Assembly: GCF_900104845.1 (NCBI RefSeq)
Contig: NZ_FNSR01000001.1
Span: 868,001-932,000 of the forward strand
Origin: Paraburkholderia caballeronis
Lineage (GTDB): Bacteria > Pseudomonadota > Gammaproteobacteria > Burkholderiales > Burkholderiaceae
Length of the DNA: 64,000 nt
Direction: 5' to 3'
The notes beneath the pieces were generated by a model, which was not told the origin of the DNA, searched no databases, and saw only the letters and a program-made list of their open reading frames with translations. The position numbers and the translations under genes are program-made. Shown in pieces: positions 8,649-17,043 of this stretch (positions within the stretch are counted from its first letter, which is position 1; each line of letters begins with the position of its first letter).

Positions 8649-10226
8649 ATGCGCTTGCTGCGTTTCCTGAAGATTTTCTATACGGTCATCCGCTTCGGGC
8701 TCGACGAAATGATGTTGAGCCGGATCAACGACCGGCGCGTGCGGCTGCTGCTGCGGATCACGACGATCGGCCGCCGCTTCGATCAACCGCCGGGCGTGCG
8801 GCTGCGTCTTGCGCTCGAAAGCCTCGGGCCGATCTTCGTGAAGTTCGGCCAGGTGCTGTCGACGCGGCGCGACCTGCTGCCGCTCGACATCGCGAACGAA
8901 CTCGCGAAGCTGCAGGACCAGGTGCCGCCGTTCGACTCGGACGTCGCGATCGGCCTCATCGAGAAGTCGCTCGGCGCGCCGGTGGACGTGCTGTTCGACG
9001 AGTTCGAGAAGGTGCCGATCGCGAGCGCGTCGATCGCGCAGGTCCACTTCGCGAAGATCCGCAGCGGCCAGCACGCGGGCAAGGCGGTCGCAGTGAAGGT
9101 GCTGCGGCCGAACATGCTGCCGGTGATCGACTCGGACCTCGCGCTGCTGCGCGACATCGCGGTCTGGGCCGAGCGGCTGTGGGCGGACGGCAAGCGGCTG
9201 AAGCCGCGCGAGGTCGTCGCGGAGTTCGACAAATACCTGCACGACGAACTCGACCTGATGCGCGAGGCCGCGAACGGCAGCCAGCTGCGCCGCAACTTCT
9301 TGGGCCTCGATCTGCTGCTCGTGCCGGAGATGTACTGGGAATTCTGCACGCCGACCGTGCTGGTGATGGAGCGGATGGTCGGCGTGCCGATCAGCCAGGT
9401 CGAGCGGCTGCGCGCGGCCGGCGTCGACATTCCGAAGCTCGCGCGCGAAGGCGTCGAGATTTTCTTCACGCAGGTGTTCCGCGACGGCTTCTTTCACGCG
9501 GACATGCACCCGGGCAACATCCAGGTGAGCCTCGATCCCGCGCACTTCGGGCGCTACATCGCGCTCGACTTCGGGATCGTCGGCGCGCTGTCCGACTTCG
9601 ACAAGAACTATCTCGCGCAGAACTTTCTCGCGTTCTTCAAGCGCGACTATCACCGCGTCGCGACGCTGCACATCGAGTCCGGATGGGTGCCGCCGCATAC
9701 GCGCGTCGAGGAGCTGGAAAGCGCGATCCGCGCGGTGTGCGAGCCGTACTTCGACCGCGCGCTGAAGGACATCTCGCTTGGCCAGGTGCTGCTGCGGCTC
9801 TTCCAGACGTCGCGCCGCTTCAACGTCGAGATCCAGCCGCAACTGGTGCTGCTGCAAAAGACGATGCTCAACGTCGAAGGGCTCGGGCGCTCGCTCGACC
9901 CTGAACTCGACCTGTGGAAGACCGCGAAGCCGTATCTGGAACGCTGGATGACCGAGCAGATCGGGCTGCGCGGCTGGTACGAGCGCTTCAAGGTCGAAGC
10001 GCCCCAGTGGAGCAAGACGCTGCCGCAACTGCCGCGCCTCGTGCATCAGGCGCTGCTGCACCGGCAGGACCCCGCGCGCCCGGCGAACGACGAGACGATC
10101 CGGCTGATCCTCGCCGAGCAGCGCCGCACCAATCGGCTGCTGCAAGGGCTGCTCGTATTCGGCATCGCGGTCGGCGTGGGGATGGTTGCCGCGCGCGTAT
10201 GGCTCGCGTTCGCGTACGGCGGTTGA
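8649..10226 (+). CDS. ubiB: Ubiquinone biosynthesis protein UbiB (ABC1/ADCK atypical kinase)
   Basis: UbiB is an atypical protein-kinase-like ATPase needed for ubiquinone synthesis, probably mobilising lipid intermediates at the membrane. It has 525 residues, the usual length. The ABC1-specific KxGQ motif is present as VKFGQ near residue 65, the Ala-rich nucleotide loop as ASASIAQVH near 127, and the catalytic/metal motif HADMHPGN at about 284-291 with a following DFG in LDFGIVG. A C-terminal hydrophobic segment (about 495-522, [19 protein letters not shown]) would anchor it in the membrane. It follows ubiJ by 18 bp. Confidence 0.95.
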   Translation: MRLLRFLKIFYTVIRFGLDEMMLSRINDRRVRLLLRITTIGRRFDQPPGVRLRLALESLGPIFVKFGQVLSTRRDLLPLDIANELAKLQDQVPPFDSDVAIGLIEKSLGAPVDVLFDEFEKVPIASASIAQVHFAKIRSGQHAGKAVAVKVLRPNMLPVIDSDLALLRDIAVWAERLWADGKRLKPREVVAEFDKYLHDELDLMREAANGSQLRRNFLGLDLLLVPEMYWEFCTPTVLVMERMVGVPISQVERLRAAGVDIPKLAREGVEIFFTQVFRDGFFHADMHPGNIQVSLDPAHFGRYIALDFGIVGALSDFDKNYLAQNFLAFFKRDYHRVATLHIESGWVPPHTRVEELESAIRAVCEPYFDRALKDISLGQVLLRLFQTSRRFNVEIQPQLVLLQKTMLNVEGLGRSLDPELDLWKTAKPYLERWMTEQIGLRGWYERFKVEAPQWSKTLPQLPRLVHQALLHRQDPARPANDETIRLILAEQRRTNRLLQGLLVFGIAVGVGMVAARVWLAFAYGG

Positions 10227-10269
10227 CGCGTCGCGCGCGAAACCCGCAGCCACGATCCGGAGATTCGGG

Positions 10270-10926
10270 ATGAACGAACCGAAACGCCCATCGCAGCCCG
10301 CCGCGGGCATGCCGGAATTCACGACTCGCGACCCGGCGCAGCCGGCGTTCTGGGACGAGCGGTTCGAACAGGGTTTCACGCCGTGGGACCAACAGGGCGT
10401 GCAGCCGGCGTTCGAGGCGTTCGCGGTCGCGCACGCGGGGCTGCCGGTGCTGATTCCCGGCTGCGGCAACGCGTGGGAGGCGCGCTGGCTCGTCGAGCGG
10501 GGTTACGAAGTGCGCGCGATCGACTTCGCCGCGGTCGCGGTCGCGAATGCCCGCGCGGTGTTGGGCGAACACGCGCCGGTTATCGAGCAGGCCGACTTCT
10601 ACGCGTATCGGCCGCCTTTCACGCCCGGCTGGATTTTCGAACGGGCGTTCCTGTGCGCGCTGCCGAAAGCGCAGCGCGGCCGGTATGCGGCGCGGATGGC
10701 CGAACTGCTGCCGCCGGGCGGGCTGCTCGCCGGCTTCTTCTTCATCGGCGACACGCCGAAAGGCCCGCCGTTCGGCATCGACCGCGCGGAACTCGACGGG
10801 CTGCTCGCGCCGCACTTCGAACTGATCGACGACCGGCCGGTCGACGGCTCGCTGCCGGTGTTCGCGGGCCGCGAGCGCTGGATCACGTGGCGCCGGCGCG
10901 CGGCGAAGACGCCGCGCGGGTCTTGA
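10270..10926 (+). CDS. SAM-dependent methyltransferase, thiopurine methyltransferase-like (TPMT family)
   Basis: A 218-residue class I methyltransferase. FWDERFEQGFTPWDQQG (about residues 27-43) and LIPGCGNAWEARWLVERGY (about 61-79) are the TPMT-family substrate and SAM motifs. The family methylates thiols, selenium, tellurium or halide ions; the substrate here is not evident. The ATG at 10270 follows CGGAGATTCGGG. A longer frame extends upstream into ubiB, but the ribosome-binding site and family alignment favour this start. It lies 43 bp after ubiB. Confidence 0.83.
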   Translation: MNEPKRPSQPAAGMPEFTTRDPAQPAFWDERFEQGFTPWDQQGVQPAFEAFAVAHAGLPVLIPGCGNAWEARWLVERGYEVRAIDFAAVAVANARAVLGEHAPVIEQADFYAYRPPFTPGWIFERAFLCALPKAQRGRYAARMAELLPPGGLLAGFFFIGDTPKGPPFGIDRAELDGLLAPHFELIDDRPVDGSLPVFAGRERWITWRRRAAKTPRGS

Positions 10927-11035
10927 TCCGCGGCAAGCCGTCCCAATCTGCGCGAACGCCGCGTCGCGCACCACGCCGCGCGCGGGCCGGACTTCGAGCG
11001 TCCGGCAATTCCCAGGCCGGCCGACCGTTTGCGGC

Positions 11036-11041
11036 TATAAT
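11036..11041 (+). promoter_or_regulatory. -10 element TATAAT before the FmdB-like gene
   Basis: A consensus TATAAT hexamer is followed 46 bp later by the FmdB-like ATG. No clear TTGACA-like hexamer lies 17 bp upstream, so the promoter call rests on the -10 box and its intergenic position after the methyltransferase gene. Confidence 0.45.
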
Positions 11042-11087
11042 TCAAGGCTTTGCAAGCATTTATCAGAATTTCATCAGGAAAGAGATC

Positions 11088-11432
11088 ATGCCGATCTACG
11101 CTTATCGCTGCGACGCCTGCGGCTTCGCGAAGGACGTGCTGCAAAAGCTCAGCGACGCGCCGCTGACGCAGTGCCCGAGCTGCGGCAAGGACGCGTTCCG
11201 CAAGCAGGTGACCGCTGCGGGCTTCCAGCTGAAGGGTTCCGGCTGGTACGTGACCGATTTCCGCGGCGGCAGCGGCAGCAATAGTGCGCCGGCGACCGGC
11301 GCGAAACCCGCAGGCGACGCGGCGGCATCCGACAGCGGCAAGACGGCGGGCGGTGACGGCGGCGATGCCGCGACGTCCGCCTCGCCGTCCGCATCGGCGA
11401 GCACCGCGGCCGGCACGGCCGACGGTTCCTGA
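11088..11432 (+). CDS. FmdB-family zinc-ribbon protein
   Basis: A 114-residue protein with the FmdB/CxxC_CXXC zinc-ribbon domain at its N-terminus: MPIYAYRCDACG with CDAC at residues 8-11 and CPSC near 26-29, then the conserved GFQLKGSGWYVTDF. The last 45 residues are a low-complexity Ala/Ser/Gly/Thr tail. Family members were named after a putative regulator of formamidase genes, but the general role is unknown. It is followed 85 bp later by the DUF502 gene, and this FmdB-DUF502-aspS order recurs in betaproteobacteria. Confidence 0.86.
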   Translation: MPIYAYRCDACGFAKDVLQKLSDAPLTQCPSCGKDAFRKQVTAAGFQLKGSGWYVTDFRGGSGSNSAPATGAKPAGDAAASDSGKTAGGDGGDAATSASPSASASTAAGTADGS

Positions 11433-11517
11433 GAAACGGTGGTCCGGGTCCTGCCGACCCGGTCACGCAAGCGCTGCGGCGAGTCCCGCGCGGCCCGATG
11501 GCGGTTACGGCGGTTAC

Positions 11518-12162
11518 ATGACGACGAAGAAAACGACGACGCTCAAGACGGTGTTCCTGACCGGGCTGCTGGTGCTGGTGCCGCTCGCGATCACGCTGTG
11601 GGTGCTGAGCCTGGTCATCGGCACGATGGATCAGACGCTGCTGCTGCTGCCCGAATCGTGGCAGCCGGAGCGGCTGTTCGGCGTGAAGCTGCCGGGGCTC
11701 GGCGCGGTGCTGACGATCGCGTTCATCTTCGTGGTCGGGGTGCTCACGCATAACTTCATCGGGCAGAAGCTCGTCGAGTGGTGGAACGCGATCGTGCGCC
11801 GCATCCCGCTCGTCGGTCCGCTGTACAGCAGCATCCAGCAGGTGTCCGACACGCTGCTGTCGAGCAACGGCAACGCGTTTCGCAAGGCGCTGCTGATCGA
11901 ATACCCGCGCAAGGGCTCGTGGACAATCGCATTCCTGACCGGCATCCCGGGCGGCGACGTGGTCAACCACCTGCATGAAGACCACGTGAGCGTCTACGTG
12001 CCGACGACGCCGAATCCGACGTCGGGCTTCTTCCTGATCCTGCCGAAGCGCGAGGTGGTCGAGCTGGACATGACCGTCGATGCCGCGCTCAAGTATATTG
12101 TTTCGATGGGTGTCGTCGCGCCAGCTTCACCGGCAAGGCGTCCTGTCGATCCTCCGCTGTAA
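11518..12162 (+). CDS. DUF502 family inner-membrane protein
   Basis: A 214-residue membrane protein. Two hydrophobic segments, about residues 12-34 (VFLTGLLVLVPLAITLWVL) and about 61-81 (LGAVLTIAFIFVVGVLT), are followed by a cytosolic domain with the DUF502 signature IPLVGPLYSSIQQV (near 99-112) and the C-terminal PTTPNPTSGFFLILP. No function is established for the family; its position just before aspS is conserved in related genomes. I chose the ATG at 11518, where the family's first membrane helix begins shortly after. Confidence 0.85.
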   Translation: MTTKKTTTLKTVFLTGLLVLVPLAITLWVLSLVIGTMDQTLLLLPESWQPERLFGVKLPGLGAVLTIAFIFVVGVLTHNFIGQKLVEWWNAIVRRIPLVGPLYSSIQQVSDTLLSSNGNAFRKALLIEYPRKGSWTIAFLTGIPGGDVVNHLHEDHVSVYVPTTPNPTSGFFLILPKREVVELDMTVDAALKYIVSMGVVAPASPARRPVDPPL

Positions 12163-12227
12163 TACCGGGACGCCGCGCCGGTGCGCCGCGAGCCCGTTCA
12201 ATTCATGCATAACGAAAGACGAACATC

Positions 12228-14033
12228 ATGTCGATGAGATCTGAATACTGCGGTCTGGTGACCGAACAGCTGCTGGGCCAAACCGTTTCGCTGTGCGGAT
12301 GGGTGCATCGCCGCCGCGATCATGGCGGGGTCATCTTCATCGACCTGCGCGATCGCGAGGGCCTCGTTCAGGTGGTCTGCGATCCGGATCGCGCCGAGAT
12401 GTTCAAGGTCGCGGAAGGCGTGCGCAACGAGTTCTGCGTGCAGGTCAAGGGCGTCGTGCGCAACCGTCCGGAAGGCACGGTCAACGCGACGCTGAAGAGC
12501 GGCCAGATCGAAGTGCTGTGCCACGAGCTGAACGTGCTGAACGCGTCGGTCACGCCGCCGTTCCAGCTCGACGACGACAACCTGTCCGAGACGACGCGCC
12601 TCACGCATCGCGTGCTCGATCTGCGCCGTCCGCAGATGCAGCACAACCTGCGCCTGCGTTATCGCGTGACGATGGCCGTGCGCAAGTATCTCGACTCGCG
12701 CGGTTTCATCGACATCGAAACGCCGATGCTCACGAAGAGCACGCCGGAAGGCGCGCGCGACTACCTCGTGCCGTCGCGCGTGAACGCGGGCCAGTTCTTC
12801 GCGCTGCCGCAGTCGCCGCAACTGTTCAAGCAGTTGCTGATGGTCGCGAACTTCGACCGCTACTACCAGATCGTCAAGTGCTTCCGCGACGAAGACCTGC
12901 GCGCGGATCGCCAGCCGGAATTCACGCAGATCGACTGCGAAACGTCGTTCCTCGACGAGCAGGAAATCCGCGACCTGTTCGAGGACATGGCGCGTCACGT
13001 GTTCCAGGAAACGATCGGCGTCGAGCTGGATCCGAAGTTCACCGTGATGAAGTATTCGGAAGCGATGCGCCGCTTCGGCTCGGACAAGCCTGACCTGCGC
13101 GTGAAGCTCGAATTCACCGAGCTGACCGATGCGATGAAGGACGTCGACTTCAAGGTGTTCAGCACGCCGGCCAACACGAAGGACGGCCGCGTCGCGGCGC
13201 TGCGCGTGCCGAAGGGCGGCGAGCTGTCGCGTGGCGACATCGACGGCTACACCGAGTTCGTGCGCATCTACGGCGCGAAGGGTCTCGCGTGGATCAAGGT
13301 CAACGAGGTCGCGAAGGGTCGTGACGGCCTGCAAAGCCCGATCGTGAAGAACCTGCACGACGCGGCGATCGCCGCGATCCTGGAGCGCACCGGCGCGCAG
13401 GACGGCGACATCATCTTCTTCGCGGCGGATCGCGCGAAGGTCGTCAACGACAGCCTCGGCGCGCTGCGCCTGAAGATCGGCCACTCGGAATTCGGCAAGG
13501 CGAACGGCCTCGTGGAAGCGGGCTGGAAGCCGCTGTGGGTGATCGACTTCCCGATGTTCGAGTTCGACGAGGAAGAGAACCGCTACGTCGCCGCGCACCA
13601 TCCGTTCACGAGCCCGAAGGACGAGCATCTGGAATACCTGGAAACCGATCCGGGCCGCTGTCTCGCGAAGGCTTACGACATGGTGCTGAACGGCTGGGAA
13701 ATCGGCGGCGGTTCGGTGCGGATCTATCGCGAGGAAGTGCAGAGCAAGGTGTTCCGCGCGCTGAAGATCGGCCCGGAGGAAGCGCGCTCGAAGTTCGGCT
13801 TCCTGCTCGACGCGCTGCAGTACGGCGCGCCGCCGCATGGCGGCATCGCGTTCGGCCTCGACCGCATCGTCACGATGATGGCGGGCGCCGATTCGATCCG
13901 CGACGTGATCGCGTTCCCGAAGACGCAGCGCGCGCAATGCCTGCTGACTCAGGCGCCGAGCCCGGTGGACGAGCGGCAACTGCGCGAACTGCACATCCGT
14001 CTGCGTCAGCCCGAGCAGAAGGTCGCGCAGTAA
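12228..14033 (+). CDS. aspS: Aspartate--tRNA ligase (probably non-discriminating)
   Basis: This class IIb synthetase charges tRNA with aspartate. It has 601 residues, the normal bacterial length. The N-terminal OB-fold anticodon domain opens with SEYCGLV and [20 protein letters not shown] (about residues 24-43), followed by the catalytic domain with motif 2 (about 215-225, [19 protein letters not shown]), the bacterial GAD insertion (about 290-420), and motif 3 [11 protein letters not shown] near 541. Burkholderiaceae often use a non-discriminating AspRS with GatCAB; which form this is cannot be settled by eye. A terminator lies about 100 bp downstream. Confidence 0.96.
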   Translation: MSMRSEYCGLVTEQLLGQTVSLCGWVHRRRDHGGVIFIDLRDREGLVQVVCDPDRAEMFKVAEGVRNEFCVQVKGVVRNRPEGTVNATLKSGQIEVLCHELNVLNASVTPPFQLDDDNLSETTRLTHRVLDLRRPQMQHNLRLRYRVTMAVRKYLDSRGFIDIETPMLTKSTPEGARDYLVPSRVNAGQFFALPQSPQLFKQLLMVANFDRYYQIVKCFRDEDLRADRQPEFTQIDCETSFLDEQEIRDLFEDMARHVFQETIGVELDPKFTVMKYSEAMRRFGSDKPDLRVKLEFTELTDAMKDVDFKVFSTPANTKDGRVAALRVPKGGELSRGDIDGYTEFVRIYGAKGLAWIKVNEVAKGRDGLQSPIVKNLHDAAIAAILERTGAQDGDIIFFAADRAKVVNDSLGALRLKIGHSEFGKANGLVEAGWKPLWVIDFPMFEFDEEENRYVAAHHPFTSPKDEHLEYLETDPGRCLAKAYDMVLNGWEIGGGSVRIYREEVQSKVFRALKIGPEEARSKFGFLLDALQYGAPPHGGIAFGLDRIVTMMAGADSIRDVIAFPKTQRAQCLLTQAPSPVDERQLRELHIRLRQPEQKVAQ

Positions 14034-14128
14034 CTCATACGCGACGCGGCCGGCGGGCCGCATCGGGTGGTCCCGGCCGGCTGGCCGGGACGCTCGCCCG
14101 GCATCACGCGAACAGGCAATCCGACATG

Positions 14129-14154
14129 GAAAAGGCGCATCGAGCGCCTTTTTT
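14129..14154 (+). terminator. Intrinsic terminator after aspS
   Basis: AAGGCGC (14132-14138) pairs with GCGCCTT (14144-14150) across a 5-nt loop, and a run of T's (TTTTTT) follows. The upstream A-run could extend pairing. It lies 96 bp past the aspS stop, closing the upstream run. Confidence 0.8.
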
Positions 14155-14187
14155 GCTTTTTGCGATACATTTGGCGTAAGCCTGTGC

Positions 14188-14217
14188 GCGGCTGCCGCGA
14201 TAATCGCGGCCAGCCGC
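14188..14217. repeat. Large near-perfect inverted repeat between aspS and nudB
   Basis: GCGGCTGCCGCGAT and ATCGCGGCCAGCCGC flank a single A, with one extra C in the right arm. The element is 30 bp long, follows the aspS terminator by about 35 bp and precedes the nudB ATG by 38 bp. No T-run follows on the plus strand. It could be an operator, a REP-like extragenic repeat, or a hairpin in the nudB leader. Confidence 0.6.
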
Positions 14218-14254
14218 ACCATTGCACTATTGCACCCTCGCACGAGCCATCCGA

Positions 14255-14758
14255 ATGCCCGTCATCATGCAGAAGCCGCCGAAGATTCCGGAATCCGTAC
14301 TTGTCGTCATCCATACGCCGCAACTGGACGTGCTGATCATCGAGCGCGCGGACCGGCCCGGCTTCTGGCAGTCGGTCACCGGCTCGAAGGATCAGCTCGA
14401 CGAACCGTTCGCGTTGACCGCGGCGCGCGAGGTCGCGGAGGAGACCGGCATCGTGGTCGGCACGCCGGACGTGCCGGCCGATGCGCTCGTCGACTGGCGC
14501 AGGGAAATCGAATATGAGATCTATCCAGTGTGGCGTCATCGTTATGCGCCGGGCGTCACGCGCAACACCGAGCACTGGTTCAGCCTGCGCGTGCCGCGTC
14601 GCGTCGACGTGACGCTCGCGCCGCGCGAGCACACCGCGTGGCTGTGGCTGCCGTATGAAGAGGCGGCCGCGCGCTGCTTCTCGTCGTCGAACCGCGACGC
14701 GATCCTGCAACTGCCCGCGCGTCTGCGCGAAGCAGGACGCCCGCCCGGAGCGTCATGA
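14255..14758 (+). CDS. nudB: Dihydroneopterin triphosphate diphosphatase (Nudix hydrolase NudB)
   Basis: NudB removes pyrophosphate from 7,8-dihydroneopterin triphosphate, the second step of folate synthesis. The 167-residue protein carries the Nudix core: Gly in WQSVTGS, then Glu followed seven residues later by REVAEETGI. The Gly-to-Glu spacing is six residues rather than the canonical five. The N-terminal IPESVLVVIHTP and the late WLPYEEAAA resemble NudB more than general MutT proteins. Its last bases overlap the clsB start (ATGA). The start at 14255 gives MPVIMQKP, the usual short leader. Confidence 0.87.
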   Translation: MPVIMQKPPKIPESVLVVIHTPQLDVLIIERADRPGFWQSVTGSKDQLDEPFALTAAREVAEETGIVVGTPDVPADALVDWRREIEYEIYPVWRHRYAPGVTRNTEHWFSLRVPRRVDVTLAPREHTAWLWLPYEEAAARCFSSSNRDAILQLPARLREAGRPPGAS

Positions 14759-16176
14759 TGATCGACGTCGACCACCGCAGCAGGATGCAATTGCGCCAGT
14801 TGCTGCTCGGCCGGCGCTATCGGTCGCGCTACCGCTTCACGAGCGGCAACGACGTGAAGCTGTTTTGTTCAGGGACCGAACTGTTTGGTGCGCTGATCGA
14901 GCGGATCGACACCGCGACGCGCGACGTCGCGCTCGAAACCTACATCTTCTGCGACGACGCGGTCGGTCAGGCGCTGTCGGCCGCGCTGATCCGCGCGGCC
15001 GGCCGCGGCGTGCGCGTGCGCGTGATTACCGACGGCATCGGCACCGCGCGGCTCGCGCTGTTCGACACGTGGCGCGCGGCCGGCGTCGAGCACCGGATCT
15101 ACAATCCGCATCTGTTCGGCAGCTTCGGCTTTTCGCGCACGCATCGCAAGCTCGCGGTGATCGACGACCTGTATGCGTATTGCGGCGGCATCAACGTCGT
15201 CGACGATCTCGACCAGAACGGCAAGCCGTTGCCGTTTCCGCGCTGGGACTTCGCGGTCGAACTGAGCGGACCGGTCGTCGTCGACGTGCGCGAGGCAGTC
15301 GAGTTGCAGTGGCGGCGCATCCGGCTCGGCCATCGGCCGGCGTTGCAGACCGTCGCGTCGTCCGCGTCGCCGCTTTTTCCCGCCGTGCCCGCGACGGCCG
15401 GCGTCGGCCCCGGCGCGCCGCGCGCCGCGCCTGCGCCCACTGCTTCTTCGTCGTCTTCGTCCCAATACGTCGCGCGGCCTTCGACCGATCCGGCGCAGGC
15501 AGCAGGCCCGCACCGGATGTCGCAGAATCGCGCGGCGCGCCTGATCGAACGGCTGCGTGCGCGTCTGCGCGCGAGCGTGCGCGACCCGCGTACCGCGCGC
15601 GTGCCGTGCGTCGCGTTCGTCGCGCGCGACAACGTCGTGAACCGCCGCGCGATCGAGAAGGCGTATCTCGACGCGATCGGGGAGGCGCGCACCGAAGTGC
15701 TGCTCGCGAATCCGTATTTCATGCCGGGACGGCGCCTGCGCCGCGCGCTCGTCGAGGCCGCGTCGCGCGGCGTGTCGGTGAAGCTGCTGATCGGCCGCAA
15801 GGAGTTCGCGCTGCTCGATCGCGCGGTGCCGTTCCTGTATCACGCGCTGCTGAGCGCGGGCGTCCAGATTGCGGAGTACGAAAAGACGATGCTGCACGGG
15901 AAGGTCGCGGTCGTCGATTCGAAGTGGGGGACCGTCGGGTCGTCGAACCTCGACGCGTTGAGTCTTGTGCTGAACAACGAGGCGAACGTGCTGCTGGTGC
16001 TGCATCCGGAGATCGCGAAGCTGCGCGCATGCATCCTCGCCGCGTTCGACGACGCGGTGCCGATCGACCGCGCGCACTACGACGCGCGTCCCGCGTGGGA
16101 GCGCGCGCTGAACTGGCTTGCGTATTCGACGTATCGCGCGGCGATGAAGCTGCTGACGGTCGGAGGTTACGACTGA
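14755..16176 (+). CDS. clsB: Cardiolipin synthase B (phospholipase D superfamily)
   Basis: ClsB condenses phospholipids to make cardiolipin at the inner membrane. Both PLD HKD motifs are present: HRKLAVIDD with His130/Lys132/Asp137, and HGKVAVVDS with His381/Lys383/Asp388, the second followed by the GSSNLD motif. At 473 residues it is about 60 longer than the E. coli ClsB. The extra length is mostly an Ala/Pro/Ser-rich linker between the two PLD halves (about residues 200-252). There is no N-terminal membrane pair as in ClsA. The ATG at 14755 overlaps the nudB stop and is preceded by GGAGCGTC. A nearby PLD family enzyme of other specificity is possible. Confidence 0.88.
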   Translation: MMIDVDHRSRMQLRQLLLGRRYRSRYRFTSGNDVKLFCSGTELFGALIERIDTATRDVALETYIFCDDAVGQALSAALIRAAGRGVRVRVITDGIGTARLALFDTWRAAGVEHRIYNPHLFGSFGFSRTHRKLAVIDDLYAYCGGINVVDDLDQNGKPLPFPRWDFAVELSGPVVVDVREAVELQWRRIRLGHRPALQTVASSASPLFPAVPATAGVGPGAPRAAPAPTASSSSSSQYVARPSTDPAQAAGPHRMSQNRAARLIERLRARLRASVRDPRTARVPCVAFVARDNVVNRRAIEKAYLDAIGEARTEVLLANPYFMPGRRLRRALVEAASRGVSVKLLIGRKEFALLDRAVPFLYHALLSAGVQIAEYEKTMLHGKVAVVDSKWGTVGSSNLDALSLVLNNEANVLLVLHPEIAKLRACILAAFDDAVPIDRAHYDARPAWERALNWLAYSTYRAAMKLLTVGGYD

Positions 16177-16264
16177 ACGCGCTGCATGCGGCGCACCGCG
16201 ACGCGAAGGGTCGTCGCGGATGTAATCGGGAGGCCACCCGGCTGCTGCAAAATTAGAGGACGGG

Positions 16265-16282
16265 TTAGAAACCGCTTTCTAA
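16265..16282. promoter_or_regulatory. Perfect inverted repeat, candidate TetR operator
   Basis: TTAGAAA (16265-16271), CCGC, TTTCTAA (16276-16282) form a perfect 7-bp dyad about 90 bp upstream of the TetR start. A spaced A/T-rich dyad of this size suits a TetR-family dimer. Without a G/C-rich stem and T-run it is a poor terminator for clsB. Confidence 0.5.
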
Positions 16283-16290
16283 TAAAGTCC

Positions 16291-16331
16291 TTGTTTCGAG
16301 AACGGTCGTCTACAACAATAGGACGGCCGTT
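16291..16331 (+). promoter_or_regulatory. Promoter-like region with a second inverted repeat before the TetR gene
   Basis: TTGTTT (16291-16296) and AACAAT (16314-16319) are separated by 17 bp and could be the -35 and -10 boxes. An imperfect dyad overlaps them: AACGGTCGTC (16301-16310) with GACGGCCGTT (16322-16331), 9 of 10 bases matching. A repressor bound here would block transcription of its own gene and the downstream beta-oxidation genes. Confidence 0.45.
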
Positions 16332-16369
16332 CGATTCCATTCCTGCCACATCGATACGGTAAAAAAGCT

Positions 16370-16969
16370 ATGCGAAAAGGCGAACAGACACGAGCCGCCA
16401 TTCTCGACGCAGCACTGGACCTCGCGGGCCGCGACGGCCTCGAAGGACTGACGATCGGCCTGCTGGCCGAGCGCATGCAGATGAGCAAGAGCGGCGTGTT
16501 CGCGCACTTCGGCTCGCGCGAGGATCTGCAGGTCGAGGTGGTGCGCGAGTATCACCGGCGGTTCGAGGAGGAAGTGTTCTTTCCGAGCCTGCGCGAGCCG
16601 CGCGGCCTGCCGCGTCTGCGCGCAATGCTGTCGCGCTGGTTCGAGAAGCGCATCCACGAAGTGACGACCGGGTGCATCTATATCAGCGGCGCGGTCGAGT
16701 ACGACGATCGCGCGGACAGCCAGGTGCGCGAGCAGCTCGTCGCGAGCGTCACGATGTGGCGCGCGGCGCTGCTGCGGGCCATTTCGCAGGCCATCGAAGA
16801 AGGGCATTTGCGGCGCGACACCGATCCCGCGCTGATGCTGTTCGAACTGTATAGCGTGACGCTCGGCCTGCATCACGACGGCCGTTTCCTGCATCTGCCG
16901 GACGCGGTCGATCATGCGTGGGCCGCGCTCGAAAAACTGATTGTTTCGTATCAGAGCGACGGCCGCTAG
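16370..16969 (+). CDS. TetR family transcriptional regulator (probable regulator of the adjacent beta-oxidation genes)
   Basis: A 199-residue repressor. The N-terminal TetR helix-turn-helix is at about residues 5-52 (TRAAILDAALDLAGRDGLEG ... MQMSKSGVFAHFGSREDL). The C-terminal ligand domain belongs to the class with LSRWFEKRIHEVTTGCIYISGA (about 88-109). It lies 74 bp upstream of an acyl-CoA dehydrogenase and shares its strand, so it probably senses fatty-acid CoA esters and controls this locus; that link is by position only. Two inverted repeats lie in front of it and could allow autoregulation. The ribosome-binding site is weak. Confidence 0.88.
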   Translation: MRKGEQTRAAILDAALDLAGRDGLEGLTIGLLAERMQMSKSGVFAHFGSREDLQVEVVREYHRRFEEEVFFPSLREPRGLPRLRAMLSRWFEKRIHEVTTGCIYISGAVEYDDRADSQVREQLVASVTMWRAALLRAISQAIEEGHLRRDTDPALMLFELYSVTLGLHHDGRFLHLPDAVDHAWAALEKLIVSYQSDGR

Positions 16970-17043
16970 CGGCCGCCGACGCCGGAGGCGGCGCGGCGGC
17001 TGCGGGCAGCCCGGAAAACTCGAATCTTTGGAGAGAAGACATC

